The notes under the pieces: generated by a model
The model's input: only the letters and a program-made list of their open reading frames with translations
What the model was told of the DNA's origin: nothing
The model's database searches: none
Made by a program: the position numbers and the translations under genes
From: Micavibrio aeruginosavorus ARL-13
Lineage (GTDB): Bacteria > Pseudomonadota > Alphaproteobacteria > Micavibrionales > Micavibrionaceae
NCBI RefSeq assembly: GCF_000226315.1
Contig: NC_016026.1
Location: 2,294,001-2,358,000 of the forward strand
Reading direction: 5' to 3'
DNA length: 64,000 bases
Shown here: positions 25,822-34,506 of the stretch, piece after piece
How the letters are laid out: each line of letters begins with the position of its first letter
Position numbering within the stretch: position 1 is the stretch's first letter

Positions 25822-26498
25822 TGGCCGCGTACGATCTGGTTATCTTTGATTGCGACGGCACGCTGGTCGACAGCGAGCTGGCCAATAATGCGGCGTTTTG
25901 CGATGAATTGGCGGCAGAAGGGCTAACGCAATACACGCTGGATTATGCGATGACCCATTTTGTCGGGTCATCGGTTCCGACATTGATGAAGCTGATCGCG
26001 GATGAAACCGGGCATGTGTTTCCGGATGATTTCCGCGACCGTTACATCCGCAATGTCAGCCGCCGCATCCCCACCGATATACGCCCCATTGAACACGCGT
26101 ATGAAACAATCGAAATCGTCAGCAAGATCGTGCCCGTCTGTGTGGCATCCAACGGCGAGCGCATGAACGTGATTGATTGCGTGAAAGCCATCAACGCCAT
26201 GGATGTGTTCTTCACCGAAGAAACCATTTTCACCAAGGATCAAGTCGAACACCCCAAACCGGCCCCGGATTTGTTCCTCTATGCCGCCGCGCAAATGGGC
26301 AATGTGCCGCCGGAACGGTGTCTGGTGATTGAAGATTCCAAATTCGGGGCCCGCGCGGGCGTGGCCGCCGGCATGGATGTGCTGGGCTTCACCGGGTCAT
26401 CGCATGACAAATTGGGCCGCGCCGCCGAACTGTCCGCCGAACGCGTGATCGCCGTGATTGATGATTTGCGGGACATTCTGGATTACCTGCCCGACTAA
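25821..26498 (+). CDS. HAD-superfamily phosphatase (phosphoglycolate-phosphatase-like)
   Basis: A 225-residue soluble hydrolase of HAD subfamily IA. Motif I is FDCDGTLVDSE (nucleophile D10, acid D12), motif II is CVASNGERM, the motif III lysine lies in EHPKPAPDLF, and motif IV is CLVIEDSKFGARAG. The cap is helical. The substrate is not clear from the sequence: phosphoglycolate, beta-phosphoglucomutase-like or sugar phosphates are all possible. It is translationally coupled to fabG and has a terminator right after it. Confidence 0.88.
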   Translation: MAAYDLVIFDCDGTLVDSELANNAAFCDELAAEGLTQYTLDYAMTHFVGSSVPTLMKLIADETGHVFPDDFRDRYIRNVSRRIPTDIRPIEHAYETIEIVSKIVPVCVASNGERMNVIDCVKAINAMDVFFTEETIFTKDQVEHPKPAPDLFLYAAAQMGNVPPERCLVIEDSKFGARAGVAAGMDVLGFTGSSHDKLGRAAELSAERVIAVIDDLRDILDYLPD

Positions 26499-26510
26499 AA
26501 AACAAACATG

Positions 26511-26539
26511 AAAAAAGGGCCCAACCGGGCCCTTTTTTA
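26511..26539. terminator. Bidirectional terminator between the HAD gene and the unknown gene at 26553
   Basis: AAAAAAGGGCCC-AACC-GGGCCCTTTTTT, a perfect 12-bp stem with A and T runs at both ends. It serves the two converging genes. Confidence 0.92.
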
Positions 26540-26552
26540 AATTCGTATCCGA

Positions 26553-27299
26553 TTACATCGCCAGCGCGAAAGTCGGGCGGTTGACCATGACCGGAGAGCC
26601 CGGTTTCGGCGCATCCAGTTTCAGGTCGCCATTTGCAGCCGGGCCGAAATCCAGTTGGTTTTTCGACAATTTCGGCGCGGTATCTTCGATCACCTTGGCA
26701 CCGCGTTTCAGCAGCTCTTCCGTGCCCTTATCAGAGGCCACGAAACCACCGATCGCACCGGCCAGACCGGGGGATTGTGCATACCCGTCAGTATCGCCAT
26801 GGAACAGGTCCAGACGGCGCAGGTTTTCCTGCAGGTCCTCGATTTCGTATTTCTTCAGCGACTCAACGGTAATGCCGTTGGCGGACATATACGCCAGTGT
26901 GTTGCGAACATTCGCGGCCACTTCCTGACGGGAGGCTTCACCGGGGTTCAGTTCCAGATCCTTCAGGCGACGGGCCAGCCCTTCGGACTGCATTTTCGTC
27001 TGTGCCCAGGCTTGCGCCGAGAAGGTCATCAGATGCGGATTGTTGAACATGCTTTTCAGCAGGTTTTCACCGTCCATTGCACGATACTGGCCTTCGACCG
27101 TTTGGAATTCAGATCCGGTTTGCGCCTTGTCCAGTGCTTCGCCCTTATCGGCCAGCGCGCGGGTCGCAACAGATGCATTGTTCAGGAGAGAGCGTTTTTG
27201 CGCGGCGGTCAGAACACCACCTTCGCCACCGGCACGCACGGTGCTGCCCATGGAGAAATTGCCGCCTGCCGTTGCTTGATCACGTTTGCTCATAGCCAT
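26553..27299 (-). CDS. Uncharacterised soluble protein
   Basis: A 248-residue protein I do not recognise. It has no signal peptide or membrane helix. The N-terminal 35 residues are Gly/Ser/Thr-rich and look disordered; the middle is strongly helical and charged (SLLNNASVATRALADKG, EGLARRLKDLELNPGEAS); the C-terminal 35 residues are again extended (GDLKLDAPKPGSPVMVNRPT). The ATG at 27293 (MSKRDQ) is better spaced to AAAGGG upstream than the ATG at 27299. It is a lone minus-strand gene between fabG and acpP, where relatives usually have none. Confidence 0.7.
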   Translation of the reverse strand: MAMSKRDQATAGGNFSMGSTVRAGGEGGVLTAAQKRSLLNNASVATRALADKGEALDKAQTGSEFQTVEGQYRAMDGENLLKSMFNNPHLMTFSAQAWAQTKMQSEGLARRLKDLELNPGEASRQEVAANVRNTLAYMSANGITVESLKKYEIEDLQENLRRLDLFHGDTDGYAQSPGLAGAIGGFVASDKGTEELLKRGAKVIEDTAPKLSKNQLDFGPAANGDLKLDAPKPGSPVMVNRPTFALAM

Positions 27300-27535
27300 A
27301 CACCCTTTATATAGAACGTTTCGTTCCTTGATTATGCGACATATTAACCAAATTCCACCCTATTTGTCTACAAATATCAGTTAAGACATTGATTTTCATT
27401 GGTTTTTATATTTTCCAGAATCTTAATTTGGGGCCCAAGATATAACGCCCATATAAATTGTTGATTTCGGCAGAGAGGATCACTACAGTCCCCCCCGAAC
27501 TGACTTTAACTGAAACAACAATAAGGTAATAAGCG

Positions 27536-27775
27536 ATGAGTGACATTGCTGAGCGCGTGAAGAAAATTGTAATCGACCATTTGGGCGTCGACGAAGCCAA
27601 AGTGGTTGAAGCAGCGAGCTTCATTGACGATCTGGGCGCAGACTCCCTCGACACTGTTGAGCTGGTCATGGCCTTCGAAGAAGAATTCAGCGTCGAAATC
27701 CCGGACGATGCCGCTGAGAAAATTCAGACGGTTGGTGACGCGATCAGCTTCATCAAGGAAAACTCCGCTGCCTAA
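27536..27775 (+). CDS. acpP: Acyl carrier protein
   Basis: A 79-residue carrier of growing acyl chains. The phosphopantetheine serine is S37 in [19 protein letters not shown]. Acidic, helical, normal length. It lies upstream of fabF; a hairpin in between may set their relative expression. The 236-base gap before it is A/T-rich and should hold its promoter; I could not place one with confidence. Confidence 0.98.
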   Translation: MSDIAERVKKIVIDHLGVDEAKVVEAASFIDDLGADSLDTVELVMAFEEEFSVEIPDDAAEKIQTVGDAISFIKENSAA

Positions 27776-27814
27776 TTCCATGGCATGGTGTTTTTAACGC
27801 TATAAAGTTAAAGT

Positions 27815-27852
27815 CGCAGTCCCTTTTCATTAAAGGACTGCGCTTTTCTTTT
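27815..27852 (+). terminator. Terminator or attenuator between acpP and fabF
   Basis: CGCAGTCC (27815-27822) pairs with GGACTGCG (27835-27842), followed by CTTTTCTTTTC. It probably reduces read-through so that acpP is expressed more than fabF. Confidence 0.75.
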
Positions 27853-27888
27853 CTGCTGATATGATAGCCTGCTTGAAAGAGGTTCGAA

Positions 27889-29160
27889 ATGAGACGAGTT
27901 GTCGTAACAGGTATGGGCATGGTCTCCCCGCTGGGCGTGGGGGTCAAACGCAATTGGGATCGCATCACGAACAGTGAGAGCGGGATTCGCCGTATCGAGA
28001 AGATGGATGCGTCCGATCTGGCCTCGCAAATTGCGGGCGAAGTTCCGGTGACCACCGACGAAAACCCGACCGACGGTTCATTTAACGCCAATCTGTTCGT
28101 TCCGGTGAAGGAACAGAAGAAGATGGATACATTCATCATGTACGCCATCGCCGCGGCAGAAGAAGCCCTGAACGATGCCGACTGGCACCCAACCGCGGAC
28201 GAAGACCAATACCGCACCGGCGTGATGATCGGGTCCGGCATTGGCGGTCTGCAATCCATTTATGAAACATCCACGACGCTGGCCGAAAAGGGCCCGCGCC
28301 GTCTGTCCCCGTTCTCCGTTCCCGCGATGTTGATCAATTTGGCCTCGGGTCACGTTTCGATCATGCACGGGCTGAAGGGGCCGAACCATTCCGTGGTCAC
28401 CGCCTGCGCGTCCGGTACGCACGCCATTGGCGACGCCGCCCGTCTGATTATGTGGGGTGATGCCGATGTGATGGTCGCCGGTGGCGCCGAAGCGGGCGTG
28501 AACCGTCTGGGCGTGGCCAGCTTTGCCGCTGCACGCGCTTTGTCCACGGGCTATAACGACAACCCGACCGCCGCATCCCGTCCGTTTGACGAAGGCCGCG
28601 ATGGTTTCGTCATCGCCGAAGGCGCAGGCATCGTTGTTCTGGAAGAATACGAGCACGCGAAAAAACGCGGTGCGAAAATCTATGGCGAAATCATCGGCTA
28701 TGGCATGTCGGGCGATGCGTACCACATCACATCCCCGGCGGAAAACGGCGATGGCGGTTTCCGCGCGATGCAGGCGGCGTTGAAACGCGCCGAACTGAAC
28801 CCGGGTGATATTGATTACATCAACGCCCACGGCACATCGACACCGCTGGGTGACGGTTTGGAATGCACGGCGGTCAAACGCCTGTTCGGCAACCATCTGG
28901 ATACCCTGTCCATGTCATCCACCAAATCGGCCATCGGCCATTTGCTGGGCGCGGCGGGCGCGGTTGAGGCGATTTACACAATCAAGGCGATCGAGACCGG
29001 CATTCTGCCGCCGACGCTGAACCTTGAAAACGTATCTGAACCTTGCCAGGGCCTGGATCTGGTGCCGAAAGTGGCGAAGGAGAAGAAGGTCCGCACGGCC
29101 CTGTCCAACTCCTTCGGCTTTGGTGGCACCAATGCCAGCCTGATCATCCGGTCCGTGTAA
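27889..29160 (+). CDS. fabF: Beta-ketoacyl-ACP synthase II
   Basis: Condensing enzyme of fatty-acid elongation. The 423-residue protein has the active-site Cys C173 in TACASGTHAIG, H314 in NAHGTSTPLGD and H351 in KSAIGHLLGAAG, the Cys-His-His triad of KAS I/II. Its C-terminus NSFGFGGTNASLI is typical. mltG follows 11 bases downstream, as in many Proteobacteria. Confidence 0.97.
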   Translation: MRRVVVTGMGMVSPLGVGVKRNWDRITNSESGIRRIEKMDASDLASQIAGEVPVTTDENPTDGSFNANLFVPVKEQKKMDTFIMYAIAAAEEALNDADWHPTADEDQYRTGVMIGSGIGGLQSIYETSTTLAEKGPRRLSPFSVPAMLINLASGHVSIMHGLKGPNHSVVTACASGTHAIGDAARLIMWGDADVMVAGGAEAGVNRLGVASFAAARALSTGYNDNPTAASRPFDEGRDGFVIAEGAGIVVLEEYEHAKKRGAKIYGEIIGYGMSGDAYHITSPAENGDGGFRAMQAALKRAELNPGDIDYINAHGTSTPLGDGLECTAVKRLFGNHLDTLSMSSTKSAIGHLLGAAGAVEAIYTIKAIETGILPPTLNLENVSEPCQGLDLVPKVAKEKKVRTALSNSFGFGGTNASLIIRSV

Positions 29161-29171
29161 CAGGCGGCAGG

Positions 29172-30209
29172 ATGGCGGAACCCAGCAAGTTTCAAAACGG
29201 CTTCGTTCAATTCTTTCTCGGCGCGCTGGTTCTGGGGACCACACTCTGTGTGGTCGGCGGAACTGGCGCGTTTGTGTATGGATGGAGCGGCTGGACCAAG
29301 GCCGGCCCCCTGCAAACCGAAACATCCATCATCATTCCACGCGGATCGGGCGTCAGCACGATTGCCGCCACACTGGAAGACCAGGGCGTGATTGAAGATG
29401 CCTTGTTGTTCAAGGCTATGGCCCGCATCACCGGGCACCATACCAATTTAAAAGCTGGCGAATATGCCTTTGCCCCGCAAATTTCCATGCGCAGCGTCAT
29501 TGATAAAATCGAGCGTGGCGATGTCGTGCAACGTCGCGTCACCGTGCCCGAAGGGCTGACCAGCCATCAGATTGTAAAAATCGTCAATGGCACCGACGGA
29601 TTATCCGGCACCATCACAGACATTCCGGCCGAAGGATCCTTGCTGCCGGAAACATACAGTTTTTTGAAAGACCAGGACCGCACCGAAATCATCACCCAGA
29701 TGCAAACCGCGATGACGGACGCCATCACCCAGATGTGGCCAACGCGCGATCCCGGCCTGCCCTTTGACACGATCGAACAGGCCGTGACACTGGCCAGCAT
29801 CGTGGAAAAGGAAACCGGAATCGGTGATGAACGCAAACGCGTCGCCGGTGTGTTTATCAACCGCCTGCGCATGAACATGCCGCTGCAATCCGATCCGACC
29901 GTGATTTATGCGATCACCAAGGGCGATATGAAGGATGACGGCATGGGCCCGCTGGGCCGCCGCCTGTTGCGCAAGGATCTGACCGATACGGATTCACCGT
30001 ACAACACGTACAAATACCCCGGCCTGCCCCCCGGCCCCATCGCCAACCCGGGTAAAGCCTCCATCGACGCCGTCCTGCACCCGGAGCAGCACAATTACAT
30101 CTATTTCGTCGCCGACGGCGAAGGCGGCCACGTCTTCGCCCGTACATTGACCGAGCATCAGAATAACGTGAATGAATGGCGGAAGGTTCGGAAGGCGAAG
30201 GGGAAATAG
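29172..30209 (+). CDS. mltG: Endolytic murein transglycosylase MltG
   Basis: Inner-membrane enzyme that cleaves new glycan strands and so may end their synthesis. The 345-residue protein has an N-terminal membrane helix (FFLGALVLGTTLCVVGGTGA), LysM-like repeats, and the YceG catalytic region with Glu in ASIVEKETG, then RLRMNMPLQSDPTVIYA and YNTYKYPGLPPGPIANPG. The start at 29172 (MAEPSKFQNG) follows GGCAGG. The frame extends upstream into fabF in another frame. Last gene of the fab set. Confidence 0.96.
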   Translation: MAEPSKFQNGFVQFFLGALVLGTTLCVVGGTGAFVYGWSGWTKAGPLQTETSIIIPRGSGVSTIAATLEDQGVIEDALLFKAMARITGHHTNLKAGEYAFAPQISMRSVIDKIERGDVVQRRVTVPEGLTSHQIVKIVNGTDGLSGTITDIPAEGSLLPETYSFLKDQDRTEIITQMQTAMTDAITQMWPTRDPGLPFDTIEQAVTLASIVEKETGIGDERKRVAGVFINRLRMNMPLQSDPTVIYAITKGDMKDDGMGPLGRRLLRKDLTDTDSPYNTYKYPGLPPGPIANPGKASIDAVLHPEQHNYIYFVADGEGGHVFARTLTEHQNNVNEWRKVRKAKGK

Positions 30210-30304
30210 TCGCAATCCTCTGGCCAGAACTTAACGCCCCTATTTAAGATGAATATTTTTATGTTGTACGGAATACATACAATTGCTATACTGGAAACAG
30301 ATAC

Positions 30305-30586
30305 ATGATCCGGTCTTTTGCCTGTAAGGACACAGCAAAAATCTGGGAAGGCTTGAAAGTACGGGGCTTTCCGGGGGATATGCAGGATCGGGCGTTGATG
30401 AAATTGCGCCTGATTGATGCGGCACAGACCGTGGACGACCTGAAAATTCCGCCGGGAAACCGGCTGGAGGATTTAAGGGGTGACCGCAAAGGCCAAAAAA
30501 GCATTCGGATCAATGATCAGTGGCGCATATGCTTTGTTTGGAAAGACGGCGATGCGTTTGATGTTGAAATCACAGATTACCATTAA
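30305..30586 (+). CDS. HigB-like (RelE superfamily) toxin
   Basis: A 93-residue protein of the HigB/RelE type, predicted ribosome-dependent mRNA endonuclease. Family features are MIRSFACKDTAKIWEG at the N-terminus, LRLIDAAQTVDDLKIPPGNR, LEDLRGDRKGQKSIRINDQW and the C-terminal ICFVWKDGDAFDVEITDYH. Toxin precedes antitoxin by 15 bases, the inverted order typical of higBA. G+C and codon use are not clearly different from neighbours. Confidence 0.93.
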   Translation: MIRSFACKDTAKIWEGLKVRGFPGDMQDRALMKLRLIDAAQTVDDLKIPPGNRLEDLRGDRKGQKSIRINDQWRICFVWKDGDAFDVEITDYH

Positions 30587-30601
30587 GGAACGAGGTCGCC
30601 C

Positions 30602-30907
30602 ATGACCACCCACCTTAAAAACCCTCACCCCGGCGATATTTTGGCCGTGGAGTTTTTGGAGCCGCTGGGCCTGTCGCAAAATGCGCTGGCCAAGGCGATT
30701 GACGTGCCCGCGAACCGTATCAATGAAATCATTCGCGGGCGGCGCGGCATTACGGCGGATACAGATGTCCGGCTGGCGCGGTATTTCGGCTTGTCCGAGG
30801 GGTTTTTCCTGCGCCTGCAAAACGCCTATGACCTGATGGAGGCGCACCGCGCCATTCCCGCCACGGAACTGCGCCGGATTAAACCACACGCGCAGGCCTG
30901 TGCCTGA
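30602..30907 (+). CDS. HigA-like antitoxin
   Basis: A 101-residue helix-turn-helix antitoxin. The N-terminus HPGDILAVEFLEPLGLSQ is a HigA hallmark, and the DNA-binding helices are LSQNALAKAIDVPANRINEI. It should neutralise the upstream toxin and repress the pair. GAGG lies seven bases before the ATG. A terminator follows; the tRNA-Gly gene beyond is on the other strand. Confidence 0.94.
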   Translation: MTTHLKNPHPGDILAVEFLEPLGLSQNALAKAIDVPANRINEIIRGRRGITADTDVRLARYFGLSEGFFLRLQNAYDLMEAHRAIPATELRRIKPHAQACA

Positions 30908-30930
30908 CTCACACAAGCACCAAGACAACA

Positions 30931-30960
30931 AAAAAGCGGCCCGCAAGGAGCCGCTTTTTT
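30931..30960 (+). terminator. Terminator of the toxin-antitoxin pair
   Basis: AAAAAGCGGC (30931-30940) pairs with GCCGCTTTTT (30950-30959) around CCGCAAGGA. T-tract follows. Its A-tract may also end the tRNA transcript from the other strand. Confidence 0.88.
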
Positions 30961-30981
30961 GTTGGTCTGTTGGAAGGTCCA

Positions 30982-31056
30982 TGGAGCGGGCGACGCGATT
31001 CGAACGCGCGACCCTAACCTTGGCAAGGTTATGCTCTACCCCTGAGCTACGCCCGC
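30982..31056 (-). tRNA. tRNA-Gly (GCC)
   Basis: 75 bases including an encoded CCA end. Acceptor GCGGGCG pairs with CGCCCGC; D-arm TAGCTCAGGGGTAGAGCA; anticodon stem-loop AACCTTGCCAAGGTT with GCC anticodon; T-arm GCGCGTTCGAATCGCG. All stems are complete. Confidence 0.97.
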
Positions 31057-31156
31057 ATTTCATGGCTTCAACAGACGCGGAATATACCCATGAATCCGGC
31101 GATTGCAAGGATAAAAAACACAGATTATGTGTTTTGTGTTTTTTTGATTACGGAAA

Positions 31157-31432
31157 TTAAAGTCCGATCTGGACCAGCGGAACGTCGTAGCCATACAGCT
31201 TCCGGCCCGGCGAATGATCAACGATCATGACGTTGGGGCTGTTTTCGACCGTGTTGGCGCAGACGTCGGAGAGTTCATAGTGCATCAAATCGCCTTCATG
31301 ATCGGCGTCGTAGACCAGCATCATCAGGCGCTGGTCCCGATAATATTCGATCCGGCGGATTTCATGCGGGAAATGTGAATCGCACATGACGACCAGTCCC
31401 CCATCCGGCAATTTACCCAGTTCAACATTCAT
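31157..31432 (-). CDS. Uncharacterised small protein
   Basis: A 91-residue acidic protein that I do not recognise. It has no signal or membrane segment. Alternating hydrophobic and polar residues (GLVVMCDSHFPHEIRRIEYY, RLMMLVYDADHEGDLMHYEL) suggest a small beta-rich fold. It follows the gene at 31436 by only three bases on the same strand, so the two form an operon. GAAT and TTGAAC-type spacing upstream give no clear ribosome binding site, which fits coupling to the upstream gene. Confidence 0.6.
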   Translation of the reverse strand: MNVELGKLPDGGLVVMCDSHFPHEIRRIEYYRDQRLMMLVYDADHEGDLMHYELSDVCANTVENSPNVMIVDHSPGRKLYGYDVPLVQIGL

Positions 31433-31435
31433 GGA

Positions 31436-31681
31436 TTACATGGCCCCCGGTGTATTATTGGAGGGGCCGCTATTGCCCAGAATCTGGGTCCAGCCTTGTT
31501 GTTCGGCGGCCGGGGCGGTGGTTTCTGGCGCTTTCGGCGCGGCCTGATCCAGGCCGTTTTCGCGGGCAAAATTGGCGATCACGCCAGCCCCCTGCGTACC
31601 AGCCAGTGTCTGCAGGGATTGGATCCCGGCCAAACGAGCCATCAATTCAGGGCCTTCGTAACGCGATAAAGGTGCGCTCAT
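31436..31681 (-). CDS. Uncharacterised small protein, first of a two-gene operon
   Basis: An 81-residue protein, not recognised. The N-terminal half is helical (RYEGPELMARLAGIQSLQTL), the C-terminal half is Ala/Pro/Gln-rich and probably disordered, ending in NNTPGAM. GGGAGA lies eight or so bases before the ATG at 31681. It is followed three bases later by the gene ending at 31157. No function can be proposed. Confidence 0.6.
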   Translation of the reverse strand: MSAPLSRYEGPELMARLAGIQSLQTLAGTQGAGVIANFARENGLDQAAPKAPETTAPAAEQQGWTQILGNSGPSNNTPGAM

Positions 31682-31817
31682 AATCTTGGTCTCTCCCTAT
31701 ACTCACACCCCCTCTTTATACGCAAAAAGCCTTACCACCCGCTTTATTTTCCTTAAAATTTTATCTATTTGGGGCAAGGTGCTTGAAAAACAGCATTTTT
31801 GACTGATATGAAACCCC

Positions 31818-32366
31818 ATGGACACAGCACAAAACCTGCAGCACCACACCGATTTACCCACCACGCCCGACGCTTTGTTCAAGCGGCTGGACGATCTGGG
31901 CATCCTGTATACGACGTGGCACCACCCGGCGTTCTTTACGGTGGAAGAAGGGCTGGAATTTGAAAAAGACATTCCTGGCCTGCATTGCCGCAATTTGTTC
32001 GTGCGCGATAAACGCGAAACCATGTTTCTGGTCTCTGCTGCCAATGAAACCAAGATTGATTTGAAGAAACTGTCGGCTCTGCTTGATTGCGGACGGTTGT
32101 CGTTTGGATCGCCGGAGCGTTTGTGGGCCAATCTGGGTGTGCGGCCGGGATCGGTGTGCCCATACGCGATTATCAACGATACCGCACAGGCCGTGACCAT
32201 GGTGCTGGATGATACGATCATGCGGGCCACCACCGTCAATTTCCACCCGATGGTCAACACCATGACCATTGGCGTTGCGCCCCAAGACCTTGTACGCTTT
32301 ATCGAATCAACCGGGCATACGCCGTTGATCCTTGATCTCAGTGCTACCGCTCCTGAAGGAGAATAA
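31818..32366 (+). CDS. YbaK/ProX-type aminoacyl-tRNA deacylase (prolyl-tRNA synthetase-associated domain protein)
   Basis: A 182-residue free-standing editing domain that removes mischarged amino acids (Ala or Cys) from tRNA-Pro. Family features are LDDLGILYTTWHHPAFFTVEE, GLHCRNLFVRDKRETMFLVS, the conserved Lys in ETKIDLKKLS and PGSVCPYAIIND. It resembles the PrdX/ProXp-ala group. The YbbN gene follows five bases downstream; the two are likely co-transcribed. Confidence 0.92.
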   Translation: MDTAQNLQHHTDLPTTPDALFKRLDDLGILYTTWHHPAFFTVEEGLEFEKDIPGLHCRNLFVRDKRETMFLVSAANETKIDLKKLSALLDCGRLSFGSPERLWANLGVRPGSVCPYAIINDTAQAVTMVLDDTIMRATTVNFHPMVNTMTIGVAPQDLVRFIESTGHTPLILDLSATAPEGE

Positions 32367-32371
32367 AGACC

Positions 32372-33325
32372 ATGTTATTCGGCAATTCCAAAGACGCGCA
32401 AAAAAATGATGCGGCCACCAGCACCGCCGCGAACGATGCCATTTTCGATGTCGGCACAGAGGATTTCGAAGCCAACGTCATGCGCGCATCGATGGACACG
32501 CCAATCATCGTCGATTTCTGGGCCCCATGGTGCGGACCATGCAAACAATTGGGCCCCACATTGGAACAAGCCGTCATCGCCACCAAGGGCGTAGTGCGCA
32601 TGGCCAAAGTGAATATCGACGAACACCCGGAGTTGGCGCAGGCGATGCGCGTGCAATCCATTCCGACCGTGTTTGCATTTTTCGGTGGTCAACCCATCAC
32701 CGGTTTCACCGGCAACCGCCCGGCCAGCGACATTAAAAAGCTGATGGACCAATTGGTGCAGCTGGCCCGCGAAAGCAAACCGGATGCGGTGAATATTCCC
32801 GAAACACTGGAGGCCGCCAATCAGGCCCTGGCCGACAATAACCCGACACAGGCGCAGGTTTTATATTCCACCGTGCTGGAAGAAGATGAAAACAACGTCG
32901 CCGCGTTTGTTGGATTGGTGCGCGCCTTCATCGCCGATGGCGATGTTGAAACCGCCGCCGGGATGATTGAAAACGCACCCGACACCATCGCCAAAAATTC
33001 ACAATTTTCCGCCGCCATCACCGCCGTTGAATTGGCGCGGCAGGCCGTGCAGGCCGGGCCGGATAATGGCACCAGCGATCTGGCCAAAGCCGTTGCACAA
33101 GCACCCGATAATCACGCCGCACGATTTGATTACGCCATGGCATTGTTCGCCGCAGGCGAGCGTGAAGAGGCCATGAATCAGTTGCTGGACATCATTCGCC
33201 GTGACCGTGCGTGGGAAGACGAAAAAGCGCGCAAGCAATTGCTGCAGTTTTTTGACGCCATTGGTCCGGCGGACAAGAGCGTGGCCGCCGCACGGCGGCA
33301 ATTGTCATCGATTCTGTTTTCGTGA
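32372..33325 (+). CDS. YbbN/CnoX-like thioredoxin-fold co-chaperone
   Basis: A 317-residue cytosolic protein. The thioredoxin domain (residues about 25-130) keeps both active-site cysteines in WAPWCGPCKQLGP; E. coli YbbN itself lacks the classic CGPC, so redox activity is likely here as in alphaproteobacterial CnoX. The rest (about 140-317) is TPR-like helices (LEAANQALADNNPTQAQVLY, AALIAP-type repeats), giving the usual family length. A role protecting substrates of GroEL from over-oxidation is known for the family. A repeat element follows. Confidence 0.93.
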   Translation: MLFGNSKDAQKNDAATSTAANDAIFDVGTEDFEANVMRASMDTPIIVDFWAPWCGPCKQLGPTLEQAVIATKGVVRMAKVNIDEHPELAQAMRVQSIPTVFAFFGGQPITGFTGNRPASDIKKLMDQLVQLARESKPDAVNIPETLEAANQALADNNPTQAQVLYSTVLEEDENNVAAFVGLVRAFIADGDVETAAGMIENAPDTIAKNSQFSAAITAVELARQAVQAGPDNGTSDLAKAVAQAPDNHAARFDYAMALFAAGEREEAMNQLLDIIRRDRAWEDEKARKQLLQFFDAIGPADKSVAAARRQLSSILFS

Positions 33326-33337
33326 TTCTGCTTTATG

Positions 33338-33406
33338 CGGCATCCCCGTGAAACGGGGATCCAAACGGCCAGACCCATGGATTCCCGCTTTCGCGGGAAT
33401 GCTGCT
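33338..33406. repeat. REP-like palindromic element, two inverted copies
   Basis: Left copy GCATCCCCGTGAAACGGGGATCC (33340-33362) and inverted right copy GGATTCCCGCTTTCGCGGGAATGC within 33379-33403. Same architecture as the element at 24931-25000. It sits between the YbbN gene and the LON-domain gene. Confidence 0.82.
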
Positions 33407-33587
33407 GTTAGAAACTGCATAAAAACCCCGCATTTCCGGCCTTTTCCCGCCGCGATGCACCATAAAATTATAATAAAATGTCACCGCGCGGGCTTTTTCT
33501 TGTAACAAAAATGCCTATATGATTAACACTGTGTATGGTTAACCGGGTGGAATACGTGCGTACTCTCTGAATAACGGCTGTGGGGCT

Positions 33588-34271
33588 ATGGGTTGTGACT
33601 TGCCACCAACATTGAACGATTTGCCCGCGGAAATTCCTGTATTTCCGCTGAGCGGCGTTTTGTTGTTGCCGCATGGCCAGTTGCCCCTGAACATCTTTGA
33701 GCCCCGTTATCTGAGCATGGTTGAAGATGCACTGAAATCCCATCGTATCATCGGCATGATCCAACCGCGCGGTGCGGACAATGCCCATCCGGCCTTGTTC
33801 GAAACCGGATGTGCGGGCCGTATTGTGAATTTTTCTGAAACCAATGATGGCCGCTATCTGGTCACGCTGAAGGGCGTGGCCCGGTTCCGCGTGAAATCCG
33901 AACTGGATCAGGGCCGCAACGGCTACCGCCGGGTGCAAGCCGATTGGGCTGATTTCTCCAGCGATCTGGACGCGGTGAGCTGTCTCAATCTCGACCGCCC
34001 GCGTTTGCGCGGTTTGCTGGAAAGCTATTTTGAACTGCACGGCCTGTCCTGTGACTGGAACGCGGTGGAAAGCGCGACGGATAACAAGCTGATCACCTGC
34101 CTGTCCATGATTTGCCCGCTGGATGCGGGCGAGAAACAAGCCTTGCTGGAAGCCTCCTGCTGCAAAACCCGGGCGGATTTGTTTATGACCATTCTGGATA
34201 TGGCGGTGCGTCAATCCGGTGCATTGCACACAAGCTGCCGCCACGGGTCTGACACGTCACTCTGTCATTGA
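33588..34271 (+). CDS. LON peptidase substrate-binding domain protein
   Basis: A 227-residue protein consisting of the LonN-type domain alone: [60 protein letters not shown] and [10 protein letters not shown]. It has no ATPase or protease domain. In Alphaproteobacteria such genes commonly lie with ybbN and trm112, as here. Its own activity is unknown. The C-terminus is unusually Cys/His-rich ([25 protein letters not shown]), and a metal site is possible. Confidence 0.9.
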   Translation: MGCDLPPTLNDLPAEIPVFPLSGVLLLPHGQLPLNIFEPRYLSMVEDALKSHRIIGMIQPRGADNAHPALFETGCAGRIVNFSETNDGRYLVTLKGVARFRVKSELDQGRNGYRRVQADWADFSSDLDAVSCLNLDRPRLRGLLESYFELHGLSCDWNAVESATDNKLITCLSMICPLDAGEKQALLEASCCKTRADLFMTILDMAVRQSGALHTSCRHGSDTSLCH

Positions 34272-34303
34272 TCCCGCCCGCATCACCGGGGTATAACCCC
34301 CGT

Positions 34304-34489
34304 ATGACACAGACACATCAAATCGACCCGAAATTGCTGGAAATCCTGGTCTGTCCCCTGACCAAGGTGCCGTTGCGTTACGATGCAAAGGCGCAGGAAT
34401 TGATTTCAGATCAGGCAAAACTGGCCTATCCCATCCGCGATGGCATTCCGATCATGCTGGTCGACGATGCGCGCAAGATTGACGAATAG
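34304..34489 (+). CDS. Trm112 family zinc-binding-like protein
   Basis: A 61-residue protein of the Trm112/YcaR family, usually an activator of methyltransferases. [20 protein letters not shown] and [20 protein letters not shown] are typical. Only one Cys is kept, as in other short bacterial members, so it probably does not bind zinc like the eukaryotic protein. The ATG at 34304 fits the family start; a TTG at 34268 would add 12 odd residues. Confidence 0.92.
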   Translation: MTQTHQIDPKLLEILVCPLTKVPLRYDAKAQELISDQAKLAYPIRDGIPIMLVDDARKIDE

Positions 34490-34506
34490 CAAAAAGGATG
34501 ACGACC

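Noticed and set aside
26553-27299. Considered as a secreted effector
   Set aside because: Only a disordered N-terminus suggests it; there is no signal, partner or secretion gene nearby.
30473-31108. 211-codon minus-strand frame across higBA and tRNA-Gly
   Set aside because: It runs through the tRNA gene and the antisense of two well-supported genes.
32821-33301. Minus-strand frames opposite the YbbN gene
   Set aside because: Shadows of the plus-strand gene.
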